NCBI RefSeq assembly: GCF_030687575.1
Contig: NZ_CP117439.1
Coordinates: 2,409,501 to 2,473,500 of the forward strand
Length of the DNA stretch: 64,000 bases
DNA from: Pseudomonas sp. FP2309
GTDB taxonomy: Bacteria; Pseudomonadota; Gammaproteobacteria; Pseudomonadales; Pseudomonadaceae
Reading direction: 5' to 3'
The notes under the pieces are model-generated. The model worked only from the letters and a program-made list of their open reading frames with translations. It was not told the origin of the DNA and searched no databases. Each line of letters starts with the position of its first letter. Positions within the stretch are counted from its first letter, which is position 1. A program made the position numbers and the translations under genes. Shown here in pieces: positions 26,649 through 35,379 of this stretch.

Positions 26649-26883
26649 GATGCTGCTGGTGGTGCTGGCGTTCGGCATGGCGATCCCCAACGTGCTCGGC
26701 GCCGCGCTGATGGCCTACCGTGACCGTTTAGGCACGGCGGCGGCGGTGTTCGGTTTGCTTTATTACCTGGCCATCGGTGCCGGCCTGACCCTGGTGGCCT
26801 GGGTGCAGGACCTGGGCTGGAGCCTGTTGGTGTGTGGGCTGGCGGCGCTGTGCCTGGCGAGGCCGCGGGTGTTCAGAAGTTGA
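26641..26883 (+). pseudogene. C-terminal remnant of an MFS (Bcr/CflA-like) transporter
   Basis: About 80 codons encode two or three hydrophobic helices (LAFGMAIPNVLGAALMAYRD, LLYYLAIGAGLTLVAWVQ) like the last helices of a Bcr/CflA-type drug exporter. There is no N-terminal two thirds, no proper start and no ribosome binding site, and a stop closes the frame at 26629. Its end overlaps the TonB receptor stop by 11 bases. It abuts an AraC tail of opposite direction, so both look like leftovers of one deletion. Confidence 0.65.
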
Positions 26884-29020
26884 CCGAGGCACTCAGGCGC
26901 GCCGTCAACGGTGCGCCCTGGAACAGGTAGTCATCGCCCATGTATTCGCCCACGTCGCGCCAGTAGCGTTTGTCGAAGAGGTTGTCGACGCTCAGGCGAA
27001 ACACCGTCTCATAGCCGTCGACGCGGGTGGTGTAACGACTGCCGACGTTGACCACCGCATAGTCCCCCACTGCGACGTTGCCGCTGCGGTTGGCGTACTT
27101 CCTGGCGCTGTATTGCACGCCACCCAGCACGGCCAGCCCGTTGACCCAGGGTAACGCGTAGTCGGCGTACACACTGGCGCGCAGCTTGGGTACGTTGATC
27201 GCCTGGTGGTCTTCGTAGGCCGGTGTGCCGCTGCCGCTGACCCGCGCGCGGATCGCCGCGACGCTGGTGGCGATCTGCAAGCGCTCGGTGGCCCAGCCAT
27301 TGGCCGACAGTTCCAGGCCGGTGTTCTTCTGTTCGCCCTGTTGCACATAGGTGAAGTTGCCGACGCCGTCCGGCTTGGTGTACTGGTAGGCTTGGCGCGT
27401 CTGGAACACGGCGGCGGCGAAGCTGATGCGACGCCAGTCGTATTTGACCCCGGCTTCGATCTGCCGGGAGGTGGTCGGGGCCAGGGTTTGATCCTTGTTG
27501 GTCGCAAACCACGGCGCGGTGCCGCCCAGGGACAGGCCCTTGTTGTAACGGGTGTAGAGCGAGATGTTCTCGATCGGCTTGTAGATCAACGCGGCCTCGG
27601 GCAGGAACACGTATTGCTGGGTATGGCGCGTCTGATCGCCAGTGCTGCCATCAAAGGCGTGTTCATCCAGGCGCACTTCGCGGCCGCCAAGGATGGTCTG
27701 CCATTGCTCGTTGAAGCGCATGCGGTCGGTGACGAACACGCCGTACTGACGGCTGTCCAGGGTGCGATGGCTGTCGTTGAGCGGCACATCGGTGGGGGCG
27801 TATGTTGGTGCATCGGCGTCTATGTTGCCGCTGCCGAGCCACTCGTTGACTGCAGTGCGCTTGTCGATCACCCGGCGAAACGCGCTGGTGCCGAAGGTCA
27901 GTTCATGGCCCAGGCCTGCGGTGTCGAACAGGCCGGTCATGGCCGCCTGCACTTCGTCGTTGCGGCGGGTGTCGTCGGGGCTGCGGAAATCGTAAATATC
28001 GTAATTGCCCTGGGGGGTGAAGGTATTGCCGACGCCGCCGGTATCACCGCCCCACGCAAACGAACTGTAGTCATCAATCACCACCTTGCTGCGCGCGGCG
28101 CTGACGCTGCCTTGCCACTGGTCGCTGAAGCGGTATTCGAACCGGCCGTTGAGGTTCAGCGCATCAATGCCCACCTGTTTGGAGCCGCTCTGATGGCCCA
28201 GCAGTTTTTTCGGCGAGGCATGGTGGGGGACCTCGGTACCGCCAAGCAATTGGTAACCCGGCACCGAGCGTTGCTGCTTGTTCTGGTACTCGGCGTCAAG
28301 TTGCAGCACGGCGTCGGGGCTGATGTTCCAGTCAAAGGCCAGGGACACAAAGTCGCGCCTGCCGTTGGCGTGTTCCACATAGGCGTTGAGGTCTTCGTGG
28401 GCCACGTTGGCACGCAGGCCAAATTGCTGCTCGCTGCCGAACCAGCCGCCGACGTCGGTGGCGAGGTAACCGCTGCCGCGATCATCGGTGGAGACCGTCA
28501 CCGCGCGCACATCCTCCGGGCGCTTGGTCACGTAATTGATCACACCGCCGGGCTCGGAGATTCCGCTCTGCAGGCCCGCCAGGCCCTTGAGCACCTCGAC
28601 CTGCTGCTTGTTTTCCAAGGCGACATTCTGCTCGCCGGTGATGGTGCGCCCGTTGATCTTGTAGCTGCTGGCGGCATTCAGGGAAAAACCGCGCACCACA
28701 AAGTTTTCGTAGTAGCCGATTGGCGCATAGCTGTCGCCCACCGAGGCGTCGTTGCGCAGCACTTCACTGAGCAGGCGCGCTTGCTGGTCTTTGATCAGTG
28801 CGGCGTTGATCACGGTGATCGAGGCCGGGGTGTCCAGCAGCGGCGCCTCGTCGAAACCGCCGACCGAGGCCGTGTCCGCGCGATAACCGGACGCGTCCTG
28901 GCCCTGGACCGTCACCGCCGGCAGTTCGATGTCTGCCGCGAGGCTGTTGCCGATACCGCCGCTGAGCAGCAGGCCGAGGGCGAAACGTGACGTAACGACG
29001 GGACGAAAACGCAAAACCAT
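26873..29020 (-). CDS. TonB-dependent siderophore receptor
   Basis: A 715-residue outer-membrane receptor. The signal peptide ends near NSLAAD. A plug domain (about 50-155) includes PASITVINAALIKDQ, VVRGFSLNAASSYKINGR and the PGGVINYVTKRP segment. A 22-strand barrel follows, ending in the aromatic YLFQGAPLTARLSASVNF. This matches the ferrichrome/ferrioxamine/catecholate siderophore receptor subfamily. No extra N-terminal signalling domain is present, so it does not act through a sigma/anti-sigma pair. I found no Fur box by eye in the upstream gap. The siderophore is unknown. Confidence 0.93.
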   Translation of the reverse strand: MVLRFRPVVTSRFALGLLLSGGIGNSLAADIELPAVTVQGQDASGYRADTASVGGFDEAPLLDTPASITVINAALIKDQQARLLSEVLRNDASVGDSYAPIGYYENFVVRGFSLNAASSYKINGRTITGEQNVALENKQQVEVLKGLAGLQSGISEPGGVINYVTKRPEDVRAVTVSTDDRGSGYLATDVGGWFGSEQQFGLRANVAHEDLNAYVEHANGRRDFVSLAFDWNISPDAVLQLDAEYQNKQQRSVPGYQLLGGTEVPHHASPKKLLGHQSGSKQVGIDALNLNGRFEYRFSDQWQGSVSAARSKVVIDDYSSFAWGGDTGGVGNTFTPQGNYDIYDFRSPDDTRRNDEVQAAMTGLFDTAGLGHELTFGTSAFRRVIDKRTAVNEWLGSGNIDADAPTYAPTDVPLNDSHRTLDSRQYGVFVTDRMRFNEQWQTILGGREVRLDEHAFDGSTGDQTRHTQQYVFLPEAALIYKPIENISLYTRYNKGLSLGGTAPWFATNKDQTLAPTTSRQIEAGVKYDWRRISFAAAVFQTRQAYQYTKPDGVGNFTYVQQGEQKNTGLELSANGWATERLQIATSVAAIRARVSGSGTPAYEDHQAINVPKLRASVYADYALPWVNGLAVLGGVQYSARKYANRSGNVAVGDYAVVNVGSRYTTRVDGYETVFRLSVDNLFDKRYWRDVGEYMGDDYLFQGAPLTARLSASVNF

Positions 29021-29107
29021 GGGGGCAGGGCCTTAAAGCGCAGGGCGGGGGGCGCATAAGCTAGGCAGATTGGCGCGGTTTTACAAGTTTTCGAGAAGGG
29101 TTCGCGT

Positions 29108-29124
29108 TGAGACGTACCGTCTCA
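29108..29124. promoter_or_regulatory. Palindrome TGAGACG-N3-CGTCTCA upstream of the SDR gene
   Basis: A perfect inverted repeat with 7-base arms and three central bases (TAC), 86 bases before the butanediol dehydrogenase-like gene. An identical-arm palindrome lies between acoR and acoA (31990). Sharing by two acetoin-linked promoters suggests an AcoR site. I saw no clear -24/-12 promoter between it and the gene. Confidence 0.6.
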
Positions 29125-29210
29125 GCCTTGACGTGATTCCCGTTGCGCCTGGACGCGCCCTGCGTACCTCTGCGATAGACACGCTTTGCTCAACGTTGCA
29201 GGAGATAGCC

Positions 29211-29990
29211 ATGAGTATCGCGGGAAAAGTTGCGCTGGTAACCGGCGCTGGGCAGGGCATCGGCCGGGCGATCGCCCTGCGCCTGGCACAGGACGGTGCC
29301 GATATCGCCCTGGTGGACATCAATGGCGCCAAGCTCCAGGCCGTGGCCGCCGAAGTGGTCGCGCTGGGTCGCAAGGCGTCGGTGTTTATCGCCGACGTGT
29401 CCAGGCGTGAACAGGTGGTGGCGGCCGTGGAGCATGCGCACCAAACCTTGGGCGGCTTTGACATCATCGTCAATAACGCCGGGGTGGCGCAGATCGACGC
29501 GCTGCTGGAGGTGAGCCCGGAGCAGGTCGAACGCACCCTGGGGATCAACGTGCAGGGCGTGTTGTGGGGCATCCAGGCCGCCGGCAAGAAATTCAAGGCG
29601 CTGGGACAAAAGGGCAAGATCATCAACGCCTGCTCCATCGCCGGCCATGAAGGGTTTGCGCTGCTAGGGGTGTATTCGGCCACCAAGTTTGCCGTGCGCG
29701 CCTTGACCCAGGCGGCGGCCAAGGAGCTGGCAAGCGCCGGGATCACGGTAAATGCCTATTGCCCTGGCGTGGTGGGCACCGATATGTGGGTTGAAATCGA
29801 CAAGCGCATGGCCGAAATCACCGGTGCTGAAGTGGGGGCAACGTACAAGAAGTACGTGGATGGCATCGCGTTGGGCCGCGCCGAAACGCCGGAGGACGTG
29901 GCGGGGTTGGTGGCGTTCCTGGCGGGACCCGATGCGGACTATATGACCGGGCAGTCGCCGTTGATCGATGGTGGCCTGGTCTACCGCTGA
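29211..29990 (+). CDS. 2,3-butanediol dehydrogenase / acetoin reductase-like SDR
   Basis: A 259-residue short-chain dehydrogenase. It has the NAD motif TGAGQGIG (residues 11-18), NNAG, and the catalytic Ser142, Tyr155 and Lys159 (YSATK). Closest in feel to meso-2,3-butanediol dehydrogenases, which interconvert acetoin and 2,3-butanediol. The place next to acoR-acoABC supports a role in feeding butanediol into acetoin cleavage. The ATG at 29211 has GGAG. A terminator-like hairpin follows the stop. Substrate is inferred from context. Confidence 0.83.
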   Translation: MSIAGKVALVTGAGQGIGRAIALRLAQDGADIALVDINGAKLQAVAAEVVALGRKASVFIADVSRREQVVAAVEHAHQTLGGFDIIVNNAGVAQIDALLEVSPEQVERTLGINVQGVLWGIQAAGKKFKALGQKGKIINACSIAGHEGFALLGVYSATKFAVRALTQAAAKELASAGITVNAYCPGVVGTDMWVEIDKRMAEITGAEVGATYKKYVDGIALGRAETPEDVAGLVAFLAGPDADYMTGQSPLIDGGLVYR

Positions 29991-29993
29991 AAC

Positions 29994-30018
29994 GTGTGGG
30001 AGGAGCCCCCTCCCACAC
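29994..30018. repeat. Intergenic hairpin (GTGTGGGAGG arms)
   Basis: GTGTGGGAGG (29994-30003) pairs exactly with CCTCCCACAC (30009-30018). It lies between the convergent SDR and acoR genes and resembles the other GTGGGAG hairpins in this window. It can serve as a terminator for both. Confidence 0.75.
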
Positions 30019-30034
30019 GATTGACCTGACGGTA

Positions 30035-31897
30035 TCAGCTGGTTTTGCCGGGCATATCGATGCCCAACTGGTTAACCCGCCGGTACAGGGTCGCCCTGGA
30101 AATCCCCAGCGCCTGCGCCGTCGGCAACGGCTTCCAGCGATGCCGAATCAACGCATCCAGCACCAGCTGGCGCTCGGGGCTGACGCTCTGTTCGGCCAGC
30201 ACCGGCACCTGCTCACCGCGAATCTCAACCGGCAGATCCGCCACCTGCAGCGTGCCGCATTCGCACACCGCGCAGGCGTACGCCAGCACGTGGCGCAGTT
30301 GCCGCACGTTGCCCGGCCAGGCATAACCGAGCAGCAATTCCAGGGCCGCGTGGCCGATACCCAACGACACCCCGCTGGTGCGCGCCTCCTGCGCCAACAG
30401 GCGGTTGATCAGCGCCAGCTTGTCGGTGCGCTCGCGCAACGGCGGCAGGCAGAAGCGCGCGCAGCCGAGGCGAAAGTACAGGTCTTCACGAAAACGCCCA
30501 TCGCTGACCAGCACTGCCAGGTCGCGGTGGCTGGCGCAGATCACCTGAATATCCACCGTGCGGGTCTTGGCCCCGCCCAGGGGCGCCACTTCGCCTTCGG
30601 CCATCACCCGTAGCAGGCGGGTTTGCAGGGCCAGCGGCATGTCGCCGATTTCATCGAGGAACAGCGTGCCGCCATCGGCCTGCACCAGCAGCCCCGGCAT
30701 GCCTTTGCTGGACGCTCCGGTAAAGGCCCCGGCGACATAGCCGAACAGCTCGCTTTCGATCAGGTTCTCGGGGATGGCCGCGCAGTTCACCGCGACAAAC
30801 GGGCCTGTGCGACGGGCACTGCGCTCATGCAGTTGGCGGGCGAACACTTCCTTGCCCGCGCCGGTTTCGCCTTGCACCAGCACCGGCAGGTGGCGGTCCT
30901 TGACCCGCACGGCCAGGCGCAGGTGCTCCTCCACGCGCGGGTCGACCTGGGTGTCCGGCACCGCCCGGCGCGGCGTGCGCTGCGGGGTGTTGACCCGCAC
31001 ATGCAGGGCGTCCGCCGCGCCGCGCCATTGCAGGTGGCGCGCCGATTGGTCGGTAACCGCGCGCAACGCATCCAGGTCAAACACCTCGCCGATATGCGCC
31101 GGCACCTGGCCAAAGCGCAGGCGCAGGGCCTGGCGTGCCTTGCTGTTCAAGGCCTGCAGGCGTCCATCCTGATCCCACGCCAGCAGCAGGTCGGGCTGGC
31201 TGTCCACGTAGCCTGGCGTGCTATGGGCCTGGAGCACCCAGTGCTGGCGGGCGCTGTGCATGAAGAACGCGTTCTCGATGGCCTCGGCGCTCTGCGCCAC
31301 CATTTGCCGTACCAGGTGCTGGCTGCGCCGGTCATCCGGGGACTTGAGCGCCGAGGCGTCCATCACGCCGAGCAGGTTGCCCTGAGGGTCGAAGATCGGT
31401 GCGGCGGAGCAGGTCAGGCCGATAAAGGCTGCGCGAAAGTGGTCGCGCTTGTGCACCGTCACCGCGGCCTTGCTGGTGAGCACGGTGGCCACGCCGCAGG
31501 TGCCTTCTTCGGCTTCCGACCAGCAGGTGCCCAGGTACAGGCCGGCCTTGCGGCAGTCGGTACGAATGGCCGTGTCCACGCGGTGGTCGATGGTCTGGCC
31601 CTGGGCGTCGGTGAGCATCACGCAGTAATCGGCATGGCGTACGCGGTGGTGCAGTTGCCCGACGGCTTCACCGGCGATACGCATGAACAGCTCGGCGCGT
31701 TCGCGGCATTCCTTGAGCAAAGGTTCGGTGAGGATGCGCGGCCCTTGCAGCGAGCCAGGGTCCAGGTGGTGTTGTTCCATGGAGCGGCGCCAGGAATCGA
31801 AAATCAACGCCGGCACTGGCGCCTGGGGCAGGCGCTCGGCATTGCGTACCACGCGACTGACGCAGTCGACGTGCTCTCTGGAGTTCGCGGCGAGCAT
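30035..31897 (-). CDS. acoR: Sigma-54-dependent activator of acetoin catabolism
   Basis: A 620-residue AcoR-type enhancer-binding protein. A GAF sensor region (about 60-230, [19 protein letters not shown]) is followed by an AAA+ domain (about 320-545) with Walker A GETGAGKE and the sigma-54 contact motif GAFTGA. A Fis-type helix-turn-helix lies at the C-terminus ([19 protein letters not shown]). It activates RNA polymerase-sigma54 at the aco promoter in response to acetoin or a derivative. It is divergent from acoA, and a palindrome and -24/-12 promoter lie between them. Confidence 0.94.
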   Translation of the reverse strand: MLAANSREHVDCVSRVVRNAERLPQAPVPALIFDSWRRSMEQHHLDPGSLQGPRILTEPLLKECRERAELFMRIAGEAVGQLHHRVRHADYCVMLTDAQGQTIDHRVDTAIRTDCRKAGLYLGTCWSEAEEGTCGVATVLTSKAAVTVHKRDHFRAAFIGLTCSAAPIFDPQGNLLGVMDASALKSPDDRRSQHLVRQMVAQSAEAIENAFFMHSARQHWVLQAHSTPGYVDSQPDLLLAWDQDGRLQALNSKARQALRLRFGQVPAHIGEVFDLDALRAVTDQSARHLQWRGAADALHVRVNTPQRTPRRAVPDTQVDPRVEEHLRLAVRVKDRHLPVLVQGETGAGKEVFARQLHERSARRTGPFVAVNCAAIPENLIESELFGYVAGAFTGASSKGMPGLLVQADGGTLFLDEIGDMPLALQTRLLRVMAEGEVAPLGGAKTRTVDIQVICASHRDLAVLVSDGRFREDLYFRLGCARFCLPPLRERTDKLALINRLLAQEARTSGVSLGIGHAALELLLGYAWPGNVRQLRHVLAYACAVCECGTLQVADLPVEIRGEQVPVLAEQSVSPERQLVLDALIRHRWKPLPTAQALGISRATLYRRVNQLGIDMPGKTS

Positions 31898-31989
31898 AAG
31901 GCCTCCGGTTCTCGATCTTTGTTGTTATGCCCGCCATTAAGCGCCCACCGGCGCACAGGGACAAGCGCGCCCTGACAGAGGGCCGCTGC

Positions 31990-32006
31990 TGAGACGCAGC
32001 GTCTCA
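31990..32006. promoter_or_regulatory. Palindrome TGAGACG-N3-CGTCTCA in the acoR-acoA gap
   Basis: A perfect inverted repeat with 7-base arms around CAG, 122 bases upstream of the acoA -24/-12 element, a usual enhancer distance, and 93 bases before acoR. Looser GAGAC (about 32014) and GTCTC (about 32044) half-sites follow. I infer the AcoR upstream activator site. Confidence 0.7.
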
Positions 32007-32127
32007 TGCGAGCCGAGACGCGACCTGCATGCTGCGCTGCGCGGTCTCATTCTGCGGTGTCGTGGCGCGCCGGCACAACCGCGTGGCACTGCTCTGGATC
32101 AAGGCTTTGCCAGGTTTTTGCAGGCAT

Positions 32128-32143
32128 TGGCACAGGCTGTGCT
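32128..32143 (+). promoter_or_regulatory. Sigma-54 (-24/-12) promoter of acoABC
   Basis: TGGCACAGGCTGTGCT has GG and GC exactly ten bases apart and matches the TGGCAC-N5-TTGCW consensus except at one base of the -12 box. It lies 79 bases before the acoA ATG and downstream of the candidate AcoR site. AcoR being a sigma-54 activator makes this assignment strong. The rest of the gap shows nothing else I can name. Confidence 0.8.
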
Positions 32144-32206
32144 GAAGGGCCTGTAGCTGGCCGCAGCCAGCCTTTTGTGTGTCGAGACAACCTGGAGAAC
32201 AACAAG

Positions 32207-33187
32207 ATGTCCACTCACCTGTCCACCGATCAACTGCTGCATGCCTACACGGTGATGCGCACCATTCGTGAGTTTGAAGAGCGCCTGCACGTGGAATTCG
32301 CCACCGGCGAGATCCCCGGTTTCGTGCACTTGTACGCCGGCCAGGAAGCCAGCGCCGCCGGGGTCATGGCCCACCTCAACGATGATGATTGCATCGCCTC
32401 CAACCACCGTGGCCACGGCCACTGCATCGCCAAGGGCGTGGATGTGTTCGGCATGATGGCCGAGATCTACGGCAAAAAAACCGGCGTGTGCGGCGGCAAG
32501 GGCGGCTCCATGCACATCGCCGACCAGGAGAAAGGCATGCTCGGCGCCAACGGCATTGTCGGCGCCGGTGCACCGTTGGCAGCCGGCGCCGCACTGGCGG
32601 CCAAGCTCAAGGGCAGCCAGGGCGTGGCCGTGGCGTTTTTTGGCGACGGCGGCTCCAACGAGGGCGCGGTGTTCGAAGCGATGAACCTGGCCGCGATCAT
32701 GAACCTGCCGTGCCTGTTCGTCGCCGAAAACAACGGCTATGCCGAAGCCACCGGCTCCGGTTGGTCGGTGGCCTGCAAGGACATCGCCGAGCGTGCCGTG
32801 GGGTTTGGCATGCCGGGGGTGATTGTCGATGGCAACGACTTCTTCGCCGTGCACCAGGCGCTGGGCGTGGCGGTGGCGCGGGCGCGCGAGGGCGCCGGGC
32901 CGACCTTGGTCGAGGTCAAGTTGAGCCGCTTCTACGGCCATTTTGAAGGCGATGCGCAAACCTATCGCGGCCCGGACGAAGTGAAGAACCTGCGCGAATC
33001 CCACGATTGCCTGGTGTTGTTCCGCCAGCGCTGCAGCGCCGAAGGCTGGTTGGACACCGCGCAGTTCGAGCGCATCGACGCCGAGGTGGTGCAGTTGATT
33101 GACGACGCCGTGCGCCTGGCCAAGTCCGATCCCAAGCCCCAAGCCGCCGACCTGCTCAGCGACGTCTATGTCGCCTACCGCGCATAA
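32207..33187 (+). CDS. acoA: Acetoin dehydrogenase E1 component, alpha subunit
   Basis: A 326-residue thiamine-diphosphate E1 alpha subunit. With AcoB it cleaves acetoin to acetaldehyde and an acetyl group passed to the E2 lipoyl arm. ThDP/Mg binding is visible as GDGGSNEGAVFEAMNLAAI, with the preceding GGKGGSMHIAD and the NNGYAEATG segment that distinguishes AcoA from PdhA. The ATG at 32207 has CTGGAG upstream; the frame is open further but only into the regulatory region. It is first of acoABC. Confidence 0.95.
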   Translation: MSTHLSTDQLLHAYTVMRTIREFEERLHVEFATGEIPGFVHLYAGQEASAAGVMAHLNDDDCIASNHRGHGHCIAKGVDVFGMMAEIYGKKTGVCGGKGGSMHIADQEKGMLGANGIVGAGAPLAAGAALAAKLKGSQGVAVAFFGDGGSNEGAVFEAMNLAAIMNLPCLFVAENNGYAEATGSGWSVACKDIAERAVGFGMPGVIVDGNDFFAVHQALGVAVARAREGAGPTLVEVKLSRFYGHFEGDAQTYRGPDEVKNLRESHDCLVLFRQRCSAEGWLDTAQFERIDAEVVQLIDDAVRLAKSDPKPQAADLLSDVYVAYRA

Positions 33188-33210
33188 CATTCATCTTCGG
33201 AGAGAATTCC

Positions 33211-34230
33211 ATGGCTCGCAAAATCACTTATCAGCAGGCAATCAACGAAGCCCTGGCCCAGGAAATGCGTCGGGACCAGAGCGTGTTCATCATCGGCCAG
33301 GACGTGTCCGGCGGCACCGGTTCCCCCGGTGAACAAGACGCCTGGGGCGGCGTGCTCGGCGTGACCAAGGGCTTGTACCCGGAATTTCCCGAGCGCGTGC
33401 TCGATGCGCCGCTGTCCGAAGTCGGCTACGTGGGCATGGCGGTCGGCGCCGCTACGCGGGGCATGCGCCCGGTGTGCGAGTTGATGTTCGTCGACTTTAT
33501 CGGCTGCTGCCTCGACCAGTTGCTCAACCAGGCCGCCAAGTTTCGCTACATGTTCGGCGGCAAGACCACCACGCCCCTGGTCGTGCGCGCCATGTACGGC
33601 GCCGGCCTGCGCGCCGCCGCCCAGCATTCGCAGATGCTCACCTCGATGTGGACGCACATCCCTGGCCTCAAGGTGGTATGCCCGGCCACGCCGTACGATG
33701 CCAAGGGCATGCTGATCCAGGCGATCCGCGACAACGACCCGGTGATCTTTCTCGAACACAAGATGCTCTACAGCCTGCAGGGCGAAGTGCCGGAGGAGCT
33801 CTACACCGTCCCTTTCGGCGAAGCCAATTTTGTCCGCGAAGGCCGCGACGTGACCCTGGTGACTTACGGGCGCATGGTGCACATCGCCCTGGAAGCCGCC
33901 GCCAATCTGGCCCGCCAGGGCATCGACTGTGAAGTGCTGGACCTGCGTACCACCAGCCCGCTGGACGAGGACAGCATCCTGGAAAGCGTGGAGAAAACCG
34001 GGCGTCTGGTGGTGATCGACGAGTCCAACCCACGCTGTTCCATCGCCACCGATATCAGCGCGCTGGTGGCGCAGCAGGGGTTTGCGTTTCTGCGCGCGCC
34101 GATTGAAATGGTCACCGCGCCGCACACGCCGGTGCCGTTCTCCGATGCGCTGGAAGACCTGTATATCCCCAACGCCGCGAAGATCGAAGCCGCCGTGCTG
34201 AAGATCGCCGACAAGAGGACTGCCGCATGA
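33211..34230 (+). CDS. acoB: Acetoin dehydrogenase E1 component, beta subunit
   Basis: A 339-residue E1 beta subunit (transketolase-like pyrimidine-binding and C-terminal domains). Conserved segments include ITYQQAINEALAQEMRRD, DAPLSEVGYVGMAVGAA and VPFSDALEDLYIP near the end. It pairs with AcoA to form the alpha2beta2 E1. It starts 23 bases after acoA with GGAGAG as ribosome binding site and overlaps acoC by four bases. Confidence 0.95.
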   Translation: MARKITYQQAINEALAQEMRRDQSVFIIGQDVSGGTGSPGEQDAWGGVLGVTKGLYPEFPERVLDAPLSEVGYVGMAVGAATRGMRPVCELMFVDFIGCCLDQLLNQAAKFRYMFGGKTTTPLVVRAMYGAGLRAAAQHSQMLTSMWTHIPGLKVVCPATPYDAKGMLIQAIRDNDPVIFLEHKMLYSLQGEVPEELYTVPFGEANFVREGRDVTLVTYGRMVHIALEAAANLARQGIDCEVLDLRTTSPLDEDSILESVEKTGRLVVIDESNPRCSIATDISALVAQQGFAFLRAPIEMVTAPHTPVPFSDALEDLYIPNAAKIEAAVLKIADKRTAA

Positions 34231-35330
34231 TCCATACCTTGACCATGCCCAAGTGGGGGCTGTCGATGACCGAGGGCCGCATCGACGTCTGGCTCAAGCA
34301 GCCGGGTGACCGAGTGGAGAAGGGCGAGGAGGTGCTCGACGTCGAAACTGACAAGATCTCCAGCAGTGTCGAGGCACCGTTCAGCGGCGTCTTGCGCCGG
34401 GTGCTGGCGTTGAGCGACGAGACCTTGCCGGTGGGCGCGTTGCTCGGGATCGTGGTGGAGGGCGAAGCCACCGAGCAAGAGATTGATGCAGTGATCGACC
34501 GCTTCCAGGCCGGGTTTGTCTCCAGTGCGGCCGAGGCCGAAACCTCGGGGCCGAGCGCGCAGAAAGTCGAGGCAGGTGGGCGCTTGCTGCGCTATCTGGA
34601 CCTCGGCGAAGGCGGCACGCCGCTGGTGCTGGTGCATGGTTTTGGCGGCGACTTGAATAACTGGCTGTTCAACCAACCGGCCCTGGCCGCCGAACGCCGG
34701 GTAATCGCCCTGGATTTACCGGGGCATGGTGAGTCGGGCAAGCAGTTGCAAACGGGTGACGCCCAGGAACTGAGCCAGGCGCTGCTGGCGCTGCTCGATC
34801 ACCTCAAGCTCGACCGCGTGCACCTGGCCGGGCATTCCATGGGTGGGCTGGTGGCGCTGACGGTTGCCGACCAGGCCCCCGGTCGCGTTGCGTCGCTGAC
34901 GCTGATCGCCAGCGCCGGCCTGGGGCCGGACATCAATGGCGATTACCTGCACGGGTTTGCCGAGGCCAATAACCGCAACGCGCTCAAACCGCAGTTGGTG
35001 CAGTTGTTCAGCGACCCGGCGCTGGTGACGCGCCAGATGCTGGAGGACATGCTCAAGTTCAAGCGGCTGGAAGGGGTGGATCAGGCGTTGCGGCAGCTCA
35101 ATGCCAGGTTGTTTGACGGCGGCCGGCAGATGACGGACCTGCGCCATGTGGTCGGTCGACAGCCAAGCCTGGTGATCTGGGGCAGTGACGACGCAATCAT
35201 CCCGGCCGGGCATGCCCAGGGGTTGGAAGCTCAGCTGGAAATATTGCCGGGGCAGGGGCATATGGTGCAGTTGGAAGCGGCGGACCAAGTCAACCAACTG
35301 ATCGCAACCTTCCTCAACACTCAGCCCTGA
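34227..35330 (+). CDS. acoC: Acetoin dehydrogenase E2 with lipoyl and alpha/beta-hydrolase domains
   Basis: A 367-residue AcoC. An N-terminal lipoyl domain (1-80) has the modified lysine at about residue 43 (VETDKISSS). Instead of the usual E2 catalytic core, an alpha/beta-hydrolase domain follows (about 110-367) with nucleophile elbow GHSMGG. This layout is known for AcoC of Pseudomonas and relatives, where it transfers the acetyl group to CoA. No dihydrolipoamide dehydrogenase (E3) or acoX is in the window, so E3 must come from elsewhere. Confidence 0.94.
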   Translation: MIHTLTMPKWGLSMTEGRIDVWLKQPGDRVEKGEEVLDVETDKISSSVEAPFSGVLRRVLALSDETLPVGALLGIVVEGEATEQEIDAVIDRFQAGFVSSAAEAETSGPSAQKVEAGGRLLRYLDLGEGGTPLVLVHGFGGDLNNWLFNQPALAAERRVIALDLPGHGESGKQLQTGDAQELSQALLALLDHLKLDRVHLAGHSMGGLVALTVADQAPGRVASLTLIASAGLGPDINGDYLHGFAEANNRNALKPQLVQLFSDPALVTRQMLEDMLKFKRLEGVDQALRQLNARLFDGGRQMTDLRHVVGRQPSLVIWGSDDAIIPAGHAQGLEAQLEILPGQGHMVQLEAADQVNQLIATFLNTQP

Positions 35331-35344
35331 AAATGCGCTCAATG

Positions 35345-35364
35345 GGGAGGGGCAAGCCCCTCCC
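35345..35364. repeat. Intergenic hairpin after acoC
   Basis: GGGAGGGGC (35345-35353) pairs exactly with GCCCCTCCC (35356-35364) around AA. It lies between the convergent acoC and AraC-family genes, and belongs to the hairpin family repeated through the window. Confidence 0.75.
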
Positions 35365-35379
35365 GCATTGGCTTGCCTT

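Noticed and set aside
27206..28990. 594-codon plus-strand frame opposite the TonB receptor
   Set aside because: Antisense shadow of a receptor with full plug and barrel motifs; Val/Ala/Gly-rich with no domain.
29021..29210. Fur box for the siderophore receptor
   Set aside because: I looked for GATAATGATAATCATTATC-like sequence in the gap and saw no convincing match.
30623..31975. 450-codon plus-strand frame opposite acoR
   Set aside because: Antisense to an intact AAA+ activator; no ribosome binding site or motif.
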